DNA of 64,000 nt from an uncultured Oscillospiraceae bacterium (GCA_910587505.1 CAJULD010000003.1:1-64000), one strand, 5' to 3'; shown: positions 25,084-33,101, counted from the stretch's first letter. Numbers and translations are program-made. The notes: generated by a model from the sequence alone, not told the origin.

Positions 25084-26130
25084 TTACTGGCCGATGTCGT
25101 TAACCAGCACCGCCTTGAGCACCTCTCCCGGCCGTTCCACGGCGGTCTGAATGGCCCTGGCCGTATCCAGGATCGAGAAGGTGTGGGTAATCAGGGGCTT
25201 CACCCGGATTTTTCCGGTGCTGACCAGAGACAGCCCGGTATCCAGCTCCACGTCAAAGCCCGTGCAGCCCACCACGTTCAGCTCCCGGTGCAGGATGGGG
25301 TAGAGGTGCAGCTCGGCCGTTTCCTTTGCTGCGCCGAAAAAGACGAAGGTACCCCGCTTGCGGGTCATCAGCGTCGCCTGCCGGTAAGTCTCCCCCAGTC
25401 CCACCGCCTCGATGGTCACGTCTGCGCCAATCCCTCCGAAAAGCTCTTTGACCGCCTGGATGGGATCGCAGCTGCGGGAGTTTACGGTGTAGTCCGCCCC
25501 CAGCTCCCGTGCCATTTCCAGGTGGTAGTCCGACACGTCTATGGCGGCGATGGCGCCCGCGCCGGCGGCTTTGGCCGCCTGGATCATGCACAGTCCGATG
25601 GTGCCCGCCCCCATGACGGCTACCCGGTCGCCCAGCTTGATTCCCGCCCGGTTGACGGCGTGGATGGCGTTGGACACCGGCTCCATCAGCGCCCCCTCTT
25701 CAAAGCTCATGGCATCGGGCAGGCGGTGGAGATGCCGCTCCTTTACCGCCACGTATTCCGCCATGGCCCCGTTGTGGAACCCCCGCAGGGCGGAGCCGAT
25801 GATGCCGCCCTCCTCGCAGATATTGTACCAGGCGTGACGGCAGGCGTAGCATGTGCCGCAGGAGAACTGGGGATCGATGACAACCCTGTCTCCGGGCCGG
25901 AACCGCTCCGCCCCTTCTCCGCAGGCCGCCACGACGCCGGCGGGCTCGTGGCCCATAATCAGGCCCTCCACCCGGCCCTTTGAGTTCTCGTCCAGAAAGC
26001 CGTGCACGTCGGATCCGCACAGCCCGCAGGCCTTCACATGGACCAGTACCTCGCCTTCCCCGGCCTGGGGACAGGGCACGTCCTCAATGCAGATGCGCCG
26101 GGGCGCATTGCGAATTACCGCCGCCTTCAT
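25084..26130 (-). CDS. Zinc-dependent sugar-alcohol/alcohol dehydrogenase
   Basis: Medium-chain dehydrogenase of 348 aa. The catalytic-zinc region CGLCGSDVHG and GHEPAG, four structural-zinc Cys in CGTCYACRHAWYNIC and the NAD-binding VMGAGTIGLCMIQ are intact. It resembles L-iditol/sorbitol and galactitol dehydrogenases. Its start overlaps the stop of the upstream gene (ATGA). It would oxidise a polyol or secondary hydroxyl of the imported substrate. Confidence 0.9.
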   Translation of the reverse strand: MKAAVIRNAPRRICIEDVPCPQAGEGEVLVHVKACGLCGSDVHGFLDENSKGRVEGLIMGHEPAGVVAACGEGAERFRPGDRVVIDPQFSCGTCYACRHAWYNICEEGGIIGSALRGFHNGAMAEYVAVKERHLHRLPDAMSFEEGALMEPVSNAIHAVNRAGIKLGDRVAVMGAGTIGLCMIQAAKAAGAGAIAAIDVSDYHLEMARELGADYTVNSRSCDPIQAVKELFGGIGADVTIEAVGLGETYRQATLMTRKRGTFVFFGAAKETAELHLYPILHRELNVVGCTGFDVELDTGLSLVSTGKIRVKPLITHTFSILDTARAIQTAVERPGEVLKAVLVNDIGQ

Positions 26131-26774
26131 TTCCGTCCCCCCCTGACCGTTTCAATAAACGCGCGCATCGCCTGCTCCGGGTCCGGCGCGGAGAGGAGCG
26201 GCTCTCCCACTACGATGACGTCCGCGCCGTTCTCCACTGCCCGCAGGGCCTCCTCCGCGTCATAGACGGCAAAGGAGAGGGGCGTCTTCACCGCCTGACG
26301 CACCGCCTGGAGAGCCTGGAGGGGGGAGGCACCGGGATTTTCCCGCTTCTGATCCACACCAAAGTGGACCATGATATAGTCTGCCCCCATTGCCTCATAT
26401 TTTACAGCGCTCTCCACGGGATTCGGCACATTGAAGAGATCCACCGTCACTGCGACATTCTGCCGTTTGCCCTCTTCGATCGTCTCCCGCACGGTGATGT
26501 CCGGACACAGCCCGGTGACCGTTACGTTCCTTGCGCCCCGCTCCCGCGCGGCCGTCACATACCGCTTCGCCCCGGCAAGAATCATGAAGTCCACCAGCAG
26601 GTAGGCCTCCGGGTGGCGGCGGGAGAGAAAATCGATTGCGTGGACGCCCTCAAATTTGTTGAGCGGATTTCCTACCTCGATCCAGTCCGCTCCGGCCCGC
26701 AGCGCACAGTCCATCAGAAATCCGGCCCGCTGGTTGTCTGTCACGTCAATGGCCAGCTGAATGATTGGTTGCAT
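26127..26774 (-). CDS. OMP-decarboxylase-superfamily protein (HUMPS/KGPDC-like) with altered active site
   Basis: TIM barrel of 215 aa. The N-terminal LAIDVTD, EVGNPLNKFEG and VHFGVDQ with the C-terminal ENGADVIVVGEPLL match hexulose-phosphate synthase / 3-keto-gulonate-phosphate decarboxylases. The hallmark D-x-K-x-x-D motif appears here as D62-F-M64-I-L-A67, so the Lys and second Asp are missing, and the usual AVAGGI is replaced by SFAVYD. It may therefore be an epimerase, aldolase or other enzyme. It sits between the sgcQ-like and dehydrogenase genes. Confidence 0.8.
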   Translation of the reverse strand: MQPIIQLAIDVTDNQRAGFLMDCALRAGADWIEVGNPLNKFEGVHAIDFLSRRHPEAYLLVDFMILAGAKRYVTAARERGARNVTVTGLCPDITVRETIEEGKRQNVAVTVDLFNVPNPVESAVKYEAMGADYIMVHFGVDQKRENPGASPLQALQAVRQAVKTPLSFAVYDAEEALRAVENGADVIVVGEPLLSAPDPEQAMRAFIETVRGGRK

Positions 26775-26779
26775 CGCCC

Positions 26780-27589
26780 TCAGTCCTTTCTGATCTCATG
26801 TACTTTGTCCATAAAGCGCCTGACGCGTTCGCGGTCCACCGGGTTTTCAAATTTGCCCTCGTACTTGAAGGTGGTGCCCACCACCGCTCCGTCCGCAACC
26901 CGCAGCAGGTTCTCGATGGTCTCCGCCCGGCAGCCCGTGTTGGCCAGCACCACGGTATCCTTCACCACTTCTTTGACCGTCTTAAGCGTCTCCGGGTCCA
27001 GGGCGGACCCGGCGGTGGCGCCGGAGACGCACAGCGCGTCCGGCCGGCAGTTGAAGACCGTCGTCTTTGCAATGGAGGCCGTGCTGCGGTTGGCCATGTA
27101 CTGGGCCGCCTCCGGTACGATGTTGAAAAGCAGCTTCACATTTTCCGCGCCCACGGCGTGCTGGTGGCGGACTGCCGCGCCGCAGTTCGTATTCCACATG
27201 CCGAAGTCGCTGGCATAGACGCCGGTAAAGATCTCCCGCACAAACTTTGCGTCGGTGGCCATAGCCAGATCGATGGAGGCCACCGGATCCCACAGGCAGT
27301 TGACGCCATAGGGAACCCTGATAATGTCCCGCAGTTCCCCAATCACCCGCGCCATGGAGGCCACCGTGATGCACTCCACGCTGGTGAGATAGGGCAGGCT
27401 GTACTCGTTGCTGAACATGATGGCGTCCACGCCGCCCTCCTGAAGGGCCTCTACGTCCTTACGGGCCTGTTCCACTACCCACTCCATGCCCAGCTCCTTC
27501 CTGTATTGGGGATCTCCGGGAAGGGGCTGCATATGGCACATGGCAATAATTGCCTTCTCCGTACCGATTGTTTCCTTTAACCAGCTCAT
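26780..27589 (-). CDS. BtpA/SgcQ-family protein
   Basis: 269 aa TIM-barrel protein of the BtpA/SgcQ family; biochemical role unknown. Typical features are the MCHMQPLPGDP start region, VDAIMFSNEY and DALCVSGATAGSALD. The start is ATG 27589, preceded by GAGAGAG. It is the first gene of the minus-strand catabolic cluster, divergent from a DeoR regulator, and followed after five bases by the HUMPS-like gene. In E. coli, SgcQ lies with SgcX, SgcE and the DeoR-type SgcR. Confidence 0.87.
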   Translation of the reverse strand: MSWLKETIGTEKAIIAMCHMQPLPGDPQYRKELGMEWVVEQARKDVEALQEGGVDAIMFSNEYSLPYLTSVECITVASMARVIGELRDIIRVPYGVNCLWDPVASIDLAMATDAKFVREIFTGVYASDFGMWNTNCGAAVRHQHAVGAENVKLLFNIVPEAAQYMANRSTASIAKTTVFNCRPDALCVSGATAGSALDPETLKTVKEVVKDTVVLANTGCRAETIENLLRVADGAVVGTTFKYEGKFENPVDRERVRRFMDKVHEIRKD

Positions 27590-27650
27590 GTTGCTCTCTC
27601 CTCTCAGATGGAACCTGTGTTCATAGTCGGGTGATTTCTCCCTGAGCAAA

Positions 27651-27679
27651 ATATTACACTATCATTCAAATAATTGCAA
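27651..27679 (-). promoter_or_regulatory. Probable promoter of the sgc-like cluster
   Basis: On the minus strand TTGCAA (27674-27679), 17-bp spacer, TAATAT (27651-27656), 61 bases before the sgcQ-like start. The -35 box overlaps the first ATTGCA repeat, so a regulator bound there would block it. Confidence 0.6.
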
Positions 27680-27789
27680 TAAAAAACATGCCATTGCACG
27701 CATAATCTACTTTTGCGCCAAAATTGCACGACTGTTTTTGACACTATTCACAAATTTCATATGAAATTTCACTCAAAGAACACATTGCA
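27673..27789. promoter_or_regulatory. Four ATTGCA repeats, helically phased
   Basis: ATTGCA occurs at 27673, 27693, 27723 and 27784, at steps of 20, 30 and 61 bases, all close to multiples of one helical turn. All lie in the divergent region between the catabolic cluster and the DeoR gene, so they are candidate DeoR operators. Confidence 0.5.
27738..27769 (+). promoter_or_regulatory. Candidate deoR-type gene promoter overlapped by an 18-bp palindrome
   Basis: TTGACA (27738-27743), 16-bp spacer, TATGAA (27760-27765). The -10 lies in the perfect palindrome AAATTTCATATGAAATTT (27752-27769), a possible autoregulatory operator. A further TTGACA (27846) and TATAAT (27874) are 22 bp apart, too far for a standard promoter. 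Confidence 0.5.
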
Positions 27790-27949
27790 ACCGCTTGTGT
27801 TTAGCACAAATGATGTTTTTGGCTCTCTTTTGTTGATTCTGATGGTTGACACTGCCCTTATTTGATGGTAATTTATAATCAGACTCCTTCAAAAGAGCCG
27901 TATTGGCAGAGAATGTATGCCAGATTGCTGAAAATGTAGGGTGATAGCT

Positions 27950-28738
27950 ATGAAAACTGTTGTCAGCAACGACCTGCCTGCAACACGGAAGGCCAACATA
28001 ATCCGCTATGTCAATTCCATGGGCAGCGCCACCATCCGGGAGCTTGCCGAATTGCTGAATGTGTCGGACGCCACCATCCGGCGGGATCTGGACACGCTGA
28101 GCTGCGACAATGTGATCGAGCGAATCCACGGCGGCGCACAGGCGCTGCGCGTCAGCCGCACCTCCTATGAGTGCGCCTACGGCGACAAATCCAATTACAT
28201 GGTGGAGGAAAAGAAGCGGATCGGGTTCCGCGCCGCCTCTTATGTTGAGGACGGGGACACCATCCTGCTGGACTCCGGAACCACCTCCCTGCAAATCGCG
28301 CTGAATTTATCGGAAAAGAAAAATATTACCGTTATTACCTACGACCTCCATATTGCCAACTCCATCGTAATGGACCCATCCTCCACGCTGGTGGTGACGG
28401 GGGGGATCCGCCGGTCCGGTTTCGGCGTTCTCACCGGCTCCATGGTGCAGGACTTCATCCGGGGGATCCGGGTGGACAAGACCTTCCTCAGTGCGGATGC
28501 GGTGGATACCGATTTTGGGGTGTCCAACGCCACGCTCCATGAGGCGGATCTGAAAAAGGCACTTATCCGCTCCGGGCAGAAGGTCTACCTTGTGGCGGAT
28601 CACTCCAAATTCGGGAACCTCGCCCTGGTTCATGTGTGCAGCCTTTCCGATGTCGATCTGATTCTGACGGACTCCGGGCTGCCGGTGAAGTTTCAGAGCC
28701 AGCTGGACAGCCGGAATCGCCGGTATGTTCTGGTATAA
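27950..28738 (+). CDS. DeoR/GlpR-family transcriptional regulator
   Basis: 262 aa. The N-terminal helix-turn-helix (about 15-60, RELAELLNVSDATIRRDLD) is followed by a DeoR sensor domain with LLDSGTTS and the VYLVADHSKFG loop that senses phosphorylated sugars. It is divergent from the sgc-like cluster and resembles SgcR in position, so it is the likely local repressor, with a phosphosugar intermediate as inducer. GTAGGG precedes ATG 27950; an in-frame GTG at 27941 is an alternative start. Confidence 0.9.
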   Translation: MKTVVSNDLPATRKANIIRYVNSMGSATIRELAELLNVSDATIRRDLDTLSCDNVIERIHGGAQALRVSRTSYECAYGDKSNYMVEEKKRIGFRAASYVEDGDTILLDSGTTSLQIALNLSEKKNITVITYDLHIANSIVMDPSSTLVVTGGIRRSGFGVLTGSMVQDFIRGIRVDKTFLSADAVDTDFGVSNATLHEADLKKALIRSGQKVYLVADHSKFGNLALVHVCSLSDVDLILTDSGLPVKFQSQLDSRNRRYVLV

Positions 28739-28782
28739 TGCTTTTTATAGCGTGCGTCAGGAGGGCTTCCACAGCTGTCGAT

Positions 28783-28820
28783 AAGAGAACGCAGGACCGG
28801 CGCCGGTCCTGCGTTCTCTT
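28783..28820. terminator. Bidirectional terminator
   Basis: Eighteen-bp perfect stem (AAGAGAACGCAGGACCGG and its complement) with a two-base centre, followed by TTGTT on the plus side. It separates the deoR-type gene from the convergent protease gene. Confidence 0.85.
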
Positions 28821-28823
28821 TTG

Positions 28824-29567
28824 TTACCCCTGCGCCGCCGTCAGGGCGTCCTCCCGCTCCTGCCGGGCCTGAGCGATCTGTTCATACAGGCAGTCCAGCG
28901 CGTCCCGCAGCCCGCCGATGCGGTCGATGAGGCCCAGGTTCACCGCCTCCTCGCCATAGATCACGCTGCCCACGTCCGCCGCCATCTCTCCTGTCTTCAG
29001 CATGAGGTTCAGAAACTGGATTTCACTGATATGGCTGTTTTTTGCCACAAAACTGACGATCCGCTCCTGTATGCGCTCAAAATAGTTGAAGGTCTGGGGC
29101 GCGGCGATCACCGTGCCGTTCATCCGCACCGGGTGGATGGTCATGGAGGCCGACGGTACGATCATGCTCACTTTGGGGGCCACCGCCAGAGGTACGCCGA
29201 TGGAGTGGCCGCCCCCCAGCACCAGACTGACAGTGGGCTTGCGCATCCCGGCAATCAGCTCCGCGATGCCCAGTCCCGCCTCGATGTCGCCGCCCACGGT
29301 ATTCAGCAGCAGCAGCACCCCGTCTACCTCCTCATCCTGCTCCAGACTGGCCAGCAGAGGCATGACGTGCTCATATTTGGTGCTTTTTGCCGTTTCCGGC
29401 AATACCTGGTGGCCCTCCACCTGCCCTACGATGGTCAGGGTGTAGATGCTGCCCCGCTCATTGTGGCTGACGGCGGAGCCGAAGTCCACGATCCGCTGGC
29501 GGCCGTCGGATGGATTCTGGTTGTCATTTTCCCCGACGGGAGCGGTGGTTCTGGTTTCCTGGTCCAT
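28824..29567 (-). CDS. ClpP-class serine protease, TepA/YmfB-like
   Basis: 247 aa. ClpP/crotonase fold with LLLNTVGGDIEAGL, the nucleophile Ser in GGGHSIGVPL and His in MTIHPVRMNG. It resembles Bacillus TepA, a cytoplasmic ClpP-like protein implicated in degradation of signal peptides and spore small proteins. A hydrophilic 40-residue N-terminal extension precedes the fold. Its ribosome binding site GGGAGGG is in one arm of a symmetric hairpin (29576-29612). Confidence 0.87.
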   Translation of the reverse strand: MDQETRTTAPVGENDNQNPSDGRQRIVDFGSAVSHNERGSIYTLTIVGQVEGHQVLPETAKSTKYEHVMPLLASLEQDEEVDGVLLLLNTVGGDIEAGLGIAELIAGMRKPTVSLVLGGGHSIGVPLAVAPKVSMIVPSASMTIHPVRMNGTVIAAPQTFNYFERIQERIVSFVAKNSHISEIQFLNLMLKTGEMAADVGSVIYGEEAVNLGLIDRIGGLRDALDCLYEQIAQARQEREDALTAAQG

Positions 29568-29575
29568 AAAATGAT

Positions 29576-29612
29576 CCCTCCCTTTCGCCGGTAGTCTTTG
29601 CGAAAGGGAGGG
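29576..29612. promoter_or_regulatory. Symmetric hairpin carrying two divergent ribosome binding sites
   Basis: CCCTCCCTTTCGC (29576-29588) pairs perfectly with GCGAAAGGGAGGG (29600-29612), loop of 11. On the minus strand GGGAGGG serves the TepA-like gene; on the plus strand it precedes ATG 29618 of a micro-ORF. Confidence 0.75.
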
Positions 29613-29617
29613 AAATC

Positions 29618-29719
29618 ATGCATATAGCCGGAACCTCGCCGGCTCAGCCCGCCGGTGTTTTCTCTGACCGGCGGCAGAAACGACGGCCCTGCGGGGAAAA
29701 CGCCTGCCGCCATGTCTGA
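29618..29719 (+). CDS. Possible 33-aa peptide
   Basis: Not recognised. GGGAGGG lies 6 bases before ATG 29618. The product is basic, with two Cys and a Lys/Arg-rich central stretch, and ends at TGA 29717-29719. It is the only open reading in the 205-base gap. The mirrored ribosome binding site may make it look better than it is, so coding status is uncertain. Confidence 0.3.
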   Translation: MHIAGTSPAQPAGVFSDRRQKRRPCGENACRHV

Positions 29720-29772
29720 AAAGCGCGCAGTACGGCAGAATACAGATCATTTTTCTCGCGTTGCAGGTCTCC

Positions 29773-32199
29773 TCAGCGCTGCATAATTAAAGCAATGTTC
29801 TCTTTTGAGAGGGAGTGCCTGTTCACATGCACCACATTGCCGCCCAGGTACCGGGTTACCCACAGGGCGTAGTCCGCGTAGTCCATGGGCTCGCCGTACA
29901 CGGGCGCATAGCCGCCCTCCTCCTCAATGATGTAGTAGACAAAGCCGTCTCCGTCTTTGTCCACGTCCTCTGGGAAGGGGATCATGGTTTCGTCATAGGA
30001 CAGGTAGGTATCCCGGAGACTCTTGTCCCAGCCGTCTACGGCGGCGATCTTTACATATTTGCCTGCGTCCCCGTCGTATTTGAGCAACGTATAGGGCCAG
30101 AGCGTATTTCCCGCCATGCCATGGTTGTGGCTCCAGCCCGCCGTGAGGTAGCCGTTGTCGTAGTAGGTCACCAGGGGATACTCCGACAGCAGCGTATTGC
30201 CGTCCTCATCGTAGACCGCCTCCGCCTGCCCGGCCATGGGAGCGGCATTGGTCTGGGTGATGAGCTCGTCCCTGCCGTCGCCGTTCACATCGCAAATGGC
30301 GAAGCGGTCCGCAGCAGTGTACCCGCCAGAGGACTCCTGACGTTCCTGAATGAAATCCGACAGGATCTCCCGGAAGGCTGGCGTCAGATCGAAGTACGGG
30401 TACCGGGTGCTCAGCCCTGCGTCACTGACGGTGAATGAGCCGTCCGCATGGTAGATCACGGCGCAGGTATAGAGGAGGTTGTTCGCATGTGTGGGATGGC
30501 CCTCCGCCTGAACCGCCCCGTCGATATGCAGAAAGATCCGCCCGCTCCGGTGCATCATGTAGTCGCAGTTCTCCTCGTCCAGGGCACATGAAAGGGGGAC
30601 GTCCGACGGCCATGCCTGCCCCTGCGCCTTATAGACGGCGTTCATATCCACCGTCACCGCGCTGCCCGGACAGCTCACCCCGGCAGCACCCGTATCCGGG
30701 GAAACCGTCAGCGTCCGGGCGGCGTTGAAATCTTCTGTGACGGTCTTTGCCGTATCCGCCGGGTATTCCGTCCACCTTTGGCCGTCCCACTCGCAGACCG
30801 TCAACAGTGACCGGAATACGCCTGTGCCGGTGGCGCCTGCATGAATCACCGCCAGCTCTTTTTCCCCGTCCCCGTCAAGATCCTCGAAGTATAATTCCGG
30901 CAACCGCCTGCCATCCAGGCGACCTTCCGTCCACTGCAAATGTTCGCCATAGCGAATCAGGCACCTGCCGTCGGGCTCTGCCTGGCTGTTATAATACACG
31001 GCGATATCCTCCTCCGGCAGCTCCGCCAGCAGCCGGATGGGGGCCTGATACCCGCCGGGGACGTCCAGGTCGAAGAGCGCGGTGGGCAGGTCCTCCAGGG
31101 CGGGGAGGGAAGGGGATTTCTGAGACGGCTCTTCTAGTTGGGCAGGTTCCGTCTGGACAGGCTCCTCCGGGTCAGCCTCCGGTTCCTCCGCCTTTGCCGC
31201 GCCGGTGAAGGTGCAGGCCGCGAACGCAATGCACGCCGCCGCAATCAGCACCGCCATCGCAGCCGTGGTTCGGGGCCGCTTCACCAGCAGGGTCACCCGC
31301 TCCTTCAGCGCGGACCTGCCGCCGGTCATGGTGGTGGCGCAGCAGGCCAGGTCGGCGGCGGTGGTTCTGCGGGCCACCAGCCCCACCAGGGTCCGGCCAT
31401 AGTCCGCCCGGTTCTCCTCCCCCAACAGGCGGACGGCACCCTCGTCACAGCTCAGCTCGCAGTCCCGGCGGCTCAGGTACGCCGCCAGCCAGACCAGGGG
31501 GTTGTACCAGTGCAGTGCCAGACACACCCCCCGCAGGGCCGCCCAGATGTGGTCCCCCTGACGGAAGTGGGCGTACTCATGGGCCAGGACGTGGGGCTTC
31601 TCGTCCTCCCCCAGCCCTGGCGTCAGATAGATGCCGGGGCGGAACAGGCCGAAGAGACAGGGGGTGGGGAGGACCTCCATCACAAAGACCCGGCGGCTCC
31701 GGTACTGCCCCACCGTCCGCCGGTCCTTCTTCAATCTGTGGTCAAACCGCAGGTTCACCGCCAGCAGGAACGCCCCCGTGAGGACGCTCCCCGCCAGCCA
31801 TGCCAGCAGGAAAGCATTGCGGATGCTCACTTGTCTTTTCAGCTCCGGCAGCGGGGCCTCCGTCCGTTCTGGCCAGCCGTACCGGACCGTTTCCCTGGAT
31901 TCCGCGATCTCCCCTGGGATAGAGGTATACCCGTTCTCATGTCCGATGTCCACCCAGCCATCAGGCCGGTCCCGCACATAGCGGGGAATATTCTCTGCTG
32001 CCTGGTACGCCCCCTGAGCAGCCACAGGCGTCATGACGCTGACAGGGCTTTCCCACAGGGACACCGGCACCAGCAGCCGCAGCAGCGCCAGTCCCCACAG
32101 GGCGTACCGCAACCGGGGGCTCACCCGGTCTTTTACCAATACGCGAAGTAATATAACCAATAAAATCAACGAAGAGGAAGTGGCGATCCACTCAATCAT
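29773..32199 (-). CDS. BlaR1/MecR1-type (M56) membrane metalloprotease regulator with unusual C-terminus
   Basis: 808 aa. Membrane helices lie at about 3-20, 30-48, 128-150 and 313-333. The cytoplasmic M56 zinc site is H207-E-x-x-H211 in AHEYAH. The C-terminal 470 residues are outside the cell, and instead of a penicillin-binding domain they carry Ca-binding-like repeats (DLDGDGEKE, DVNGDGRDE, DVDKDGDG). The role is to sense an external signal and cleave or inactivate the BlaI-like repressor encoded just upstream, whose gene it overlaps by eight bases. The ligand is unknown and probably not a beta-lactam. Confidence 0.85.
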   Translation of the reverse strand: MIEWIATSSSLILLVILLRVLVKDRVSPRLRYALWGLALLRLLVPVSLWESPVSVMTPVAAQGAYQAAENIPRYVRDRPDGWVDIGHENGYTSIPGEIAESRETVRYGWPERTEAPLPELKRQVSIRNAFLLAWLAGSVLTGAFLLAVNLRFDHRLKKDRRTVGQYRSRRVFVMEVLPTPCLFGLFRPGIYLTPGLGEDEKPHVLAHEYAHFRQGDHIWAALRGVCLALHWYNPLVWLAAYLSRRDCELSCDEGAVRLLGEENRADYGRTLVGLVARRTTAADLACCATTMTGGRSALKERVTLLVKRPRTTAAMAVLIAAACIAFAACTFTGAAKAEEPEADPEEPVQTEPAQLEEPSQKSPSLPALEDLPTALFDLDVPGGYQAPIRLLAELPEEDIAVYYNSQAEPDGRCLIRYGEHLQWTEGRLDGRRLPELYFEDLDGDGEKELAVIHAGATGTGVFRSLLTVCEWDGQRWTEYPADTAKTVTEDFNAARTLTVSPDTGAAGVSCPGSAVTVDMNAVYKAQGQAWPSDVPLSCALDEENCDYMMHRSGRIFLHIDGAVQAEGHPTHANNLLYTCAVIYHADGSFTVSDAGLSTRYPYFDLTPAFREILSDFIQERQESSGGYTAADRFAICDVNGDGRDELITQTNAAPMAGQAEAVYDEDGNTLLSEYPLVTYYDNGYLTAGWSHNHGMAGNTLWPYTLLKYDGDAGKYVKIAAVDGWDKSLRDTYLSYDETMIPFPEDVDKDGDGFVYYIIEEEGGYAPVYGEPMDYADYALWVTRYLGGNVVHVNRHSLSKENIALIMQR

Positions 32200-32578
32200 G
32201 GCCCTTTTCCTCCAGCTTCCGCAGAACCTCGTAGAGCTGGTCGATCTCCTCCCGGCTCAACTCCTCCCGTTCCGCCATGGTGTTCACCAGCAGCCCCACG
32301 CTGCCTCCGAAGACCTTCTGCAAAAATCCTCTGGTCTCCCGGACCACCGCGTCTTCGCGGGCTACGGTGGGATAGTAGAGCTTCGCCTTCCGCCCCTGCT
32401 CCCAGCACAGCAGCCCCTTGTCCGCCATCCGGCGCACCAGGGTCTCGCCGGTGCTCTTCGTCCAGCCCGTGCGCTCCGTGAGCCGGGCGGCAATCTGGGT
32501 CACGGTCAGGGGGGATTCCTCCCACAGGCATTCGCAGACCTCCCACTCCGTGCCGGTCAGCAGGTGCTTCTCTTTCAT
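32192..32578 (-). CDS. BlaI/MecI/CopY-family repressor
   Basis: 128 aa winged-helix repressor, standard length. The DNA-binding N-terminus includes TEWEVCECLWEESPLTVTQI and the VRRMADKGLL recognition region; the C-terminus is a dimerisation helix. The start is ATG 32578 after AAAGGAGG; an ATG 21 bases upstream lacks a site and lies in the operator. It pairs with the overlapping M56 gene, and both should be repressed from the two palindromes upstream. Confidence 0.9.
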   Translation of the reverse strand: MKEKHLLTGTEWEVCECLWEESPLTVTQIAARLTERTGWTKSTGETLVRRMADKGLLCWEQGRKAKLYYPTVAREDAVVRETRGFLQKVFGGSVGLLVNTMAEREELSREEIDQLYEVLRKLEEKGHD

Positions 32579-32595
32579 TTCCGCCGTCCTCCTTT

Positions 32596-32647
32596 GCATG
32601 ACATCGTCATGCTTTTACTGTAGCACAGATGCATGACATTGTCAAGC
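32596..32647 (-). promoter_or_regulatory. Promoter with two BlaI-type operator palindromes
   Basis: Two near-identical 17-bp dyads, GCATGACATCGTCATGC (32596-32612) and GCATGACATTGTCAAGC (32631-32647), 35 bp apart. The minus-strand -35 TTGACA (32640-32645) lies in the second, spacer 17, -10 TACAGT (32617-32622), and the first lies just downstream of the -10. Binding would occlude both ends of the promoter. Confidence 0.85.
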
Positions 32648-32824
32648 GATTCTCCTCCGGGGCCTGCGCTGCCCGTGTCCCCCTTTTTCCTGGGGCCATT
32701 GCAGAATCGCGGGGGACTGCGGCGCAAAGGGGACCGTCTGACGGAAGAACCACGGGCACTGTGCGCCTGCGTAACGTTCTGCTGCTTTTTTCGTAAGGAA
32801 AAAGCAGGCCCGCCGCGGCAGCGG
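32648..32824. other. Gap between blaI promoter and rpmF terminator
   Basis: No supported gene. It holds a short hairpin, CTGCTTTTTTCG TAAGG AAAAAGCAG (about 32780-32806), which may be a degenerate copy of the interspersed repeat. Confidence 0.4.
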
Positions 32825-32868
32825 CAAAAAAGAAAGAAGAAAGCGGAGACACCGTCTCCGCTTTCTTC
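32825..32868 (-). terminator. Rho-independent terminator of the yceD-rpmF operon
   Basis: Fifteen-bp stem GAAGAAAGCGGAGAC / GTCTCCGCTTTCTTC with loop ACC, followed on the minus strand by TTTCTTTTTTTG. Confidence 0.93.
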
Positions 32869-32873
32869 GCGTA

Positions 32874-33062
32874 TCAGTCCTCCGCAGCGGCGCTCTTGAC
32901 CTGACGGCCATTGTAGGTACCGCACTCGGGGCACATTCTGTGGGGCAGGCGCATCGCGCCGCACTTGGGACAAGGGGTCAGACCGGGCACCTTCAGCTTC
33001 CATACGGAAGAGCGGCGCTTGTCACGTCTTGCCTTGGATACTTTACCCTTAGGGACTGCCAT
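32874..33062 (-). CDS. rpmF: 50S ribosomal protein L32
   Basis: 62 aa, usual length. N-terminal MAVPKGKVSKARRDKRRS and the four-Cys zinc ribbon C-P-K-C ... C-P-E-C are diagnostic. It follows yceD after 39 bases and is followed by a textbook terminator, so the yceD-rpmF order common in bacteria is kept. Confidence 0.98.
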   Translation of the reverse strand: MAVPKGKVSKARRDKRRSSVWKLKVPGLTPCPKCGAMRLPHRMCPECGTYNGRQVKSAAAED

Positions 33063-33101
33063 GATGACACCTCCTGTATATCTGAATTTTTCATTTGCTG
33101 A

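Noticed and set aside
27846..27879. TTGACA and TATAAT before the DeoR gene as its promoter
   Set aside because: The spacer is 22 bp, outside the usual 16-19 range; the upstream TTGACA/TATGAA pair fits better.
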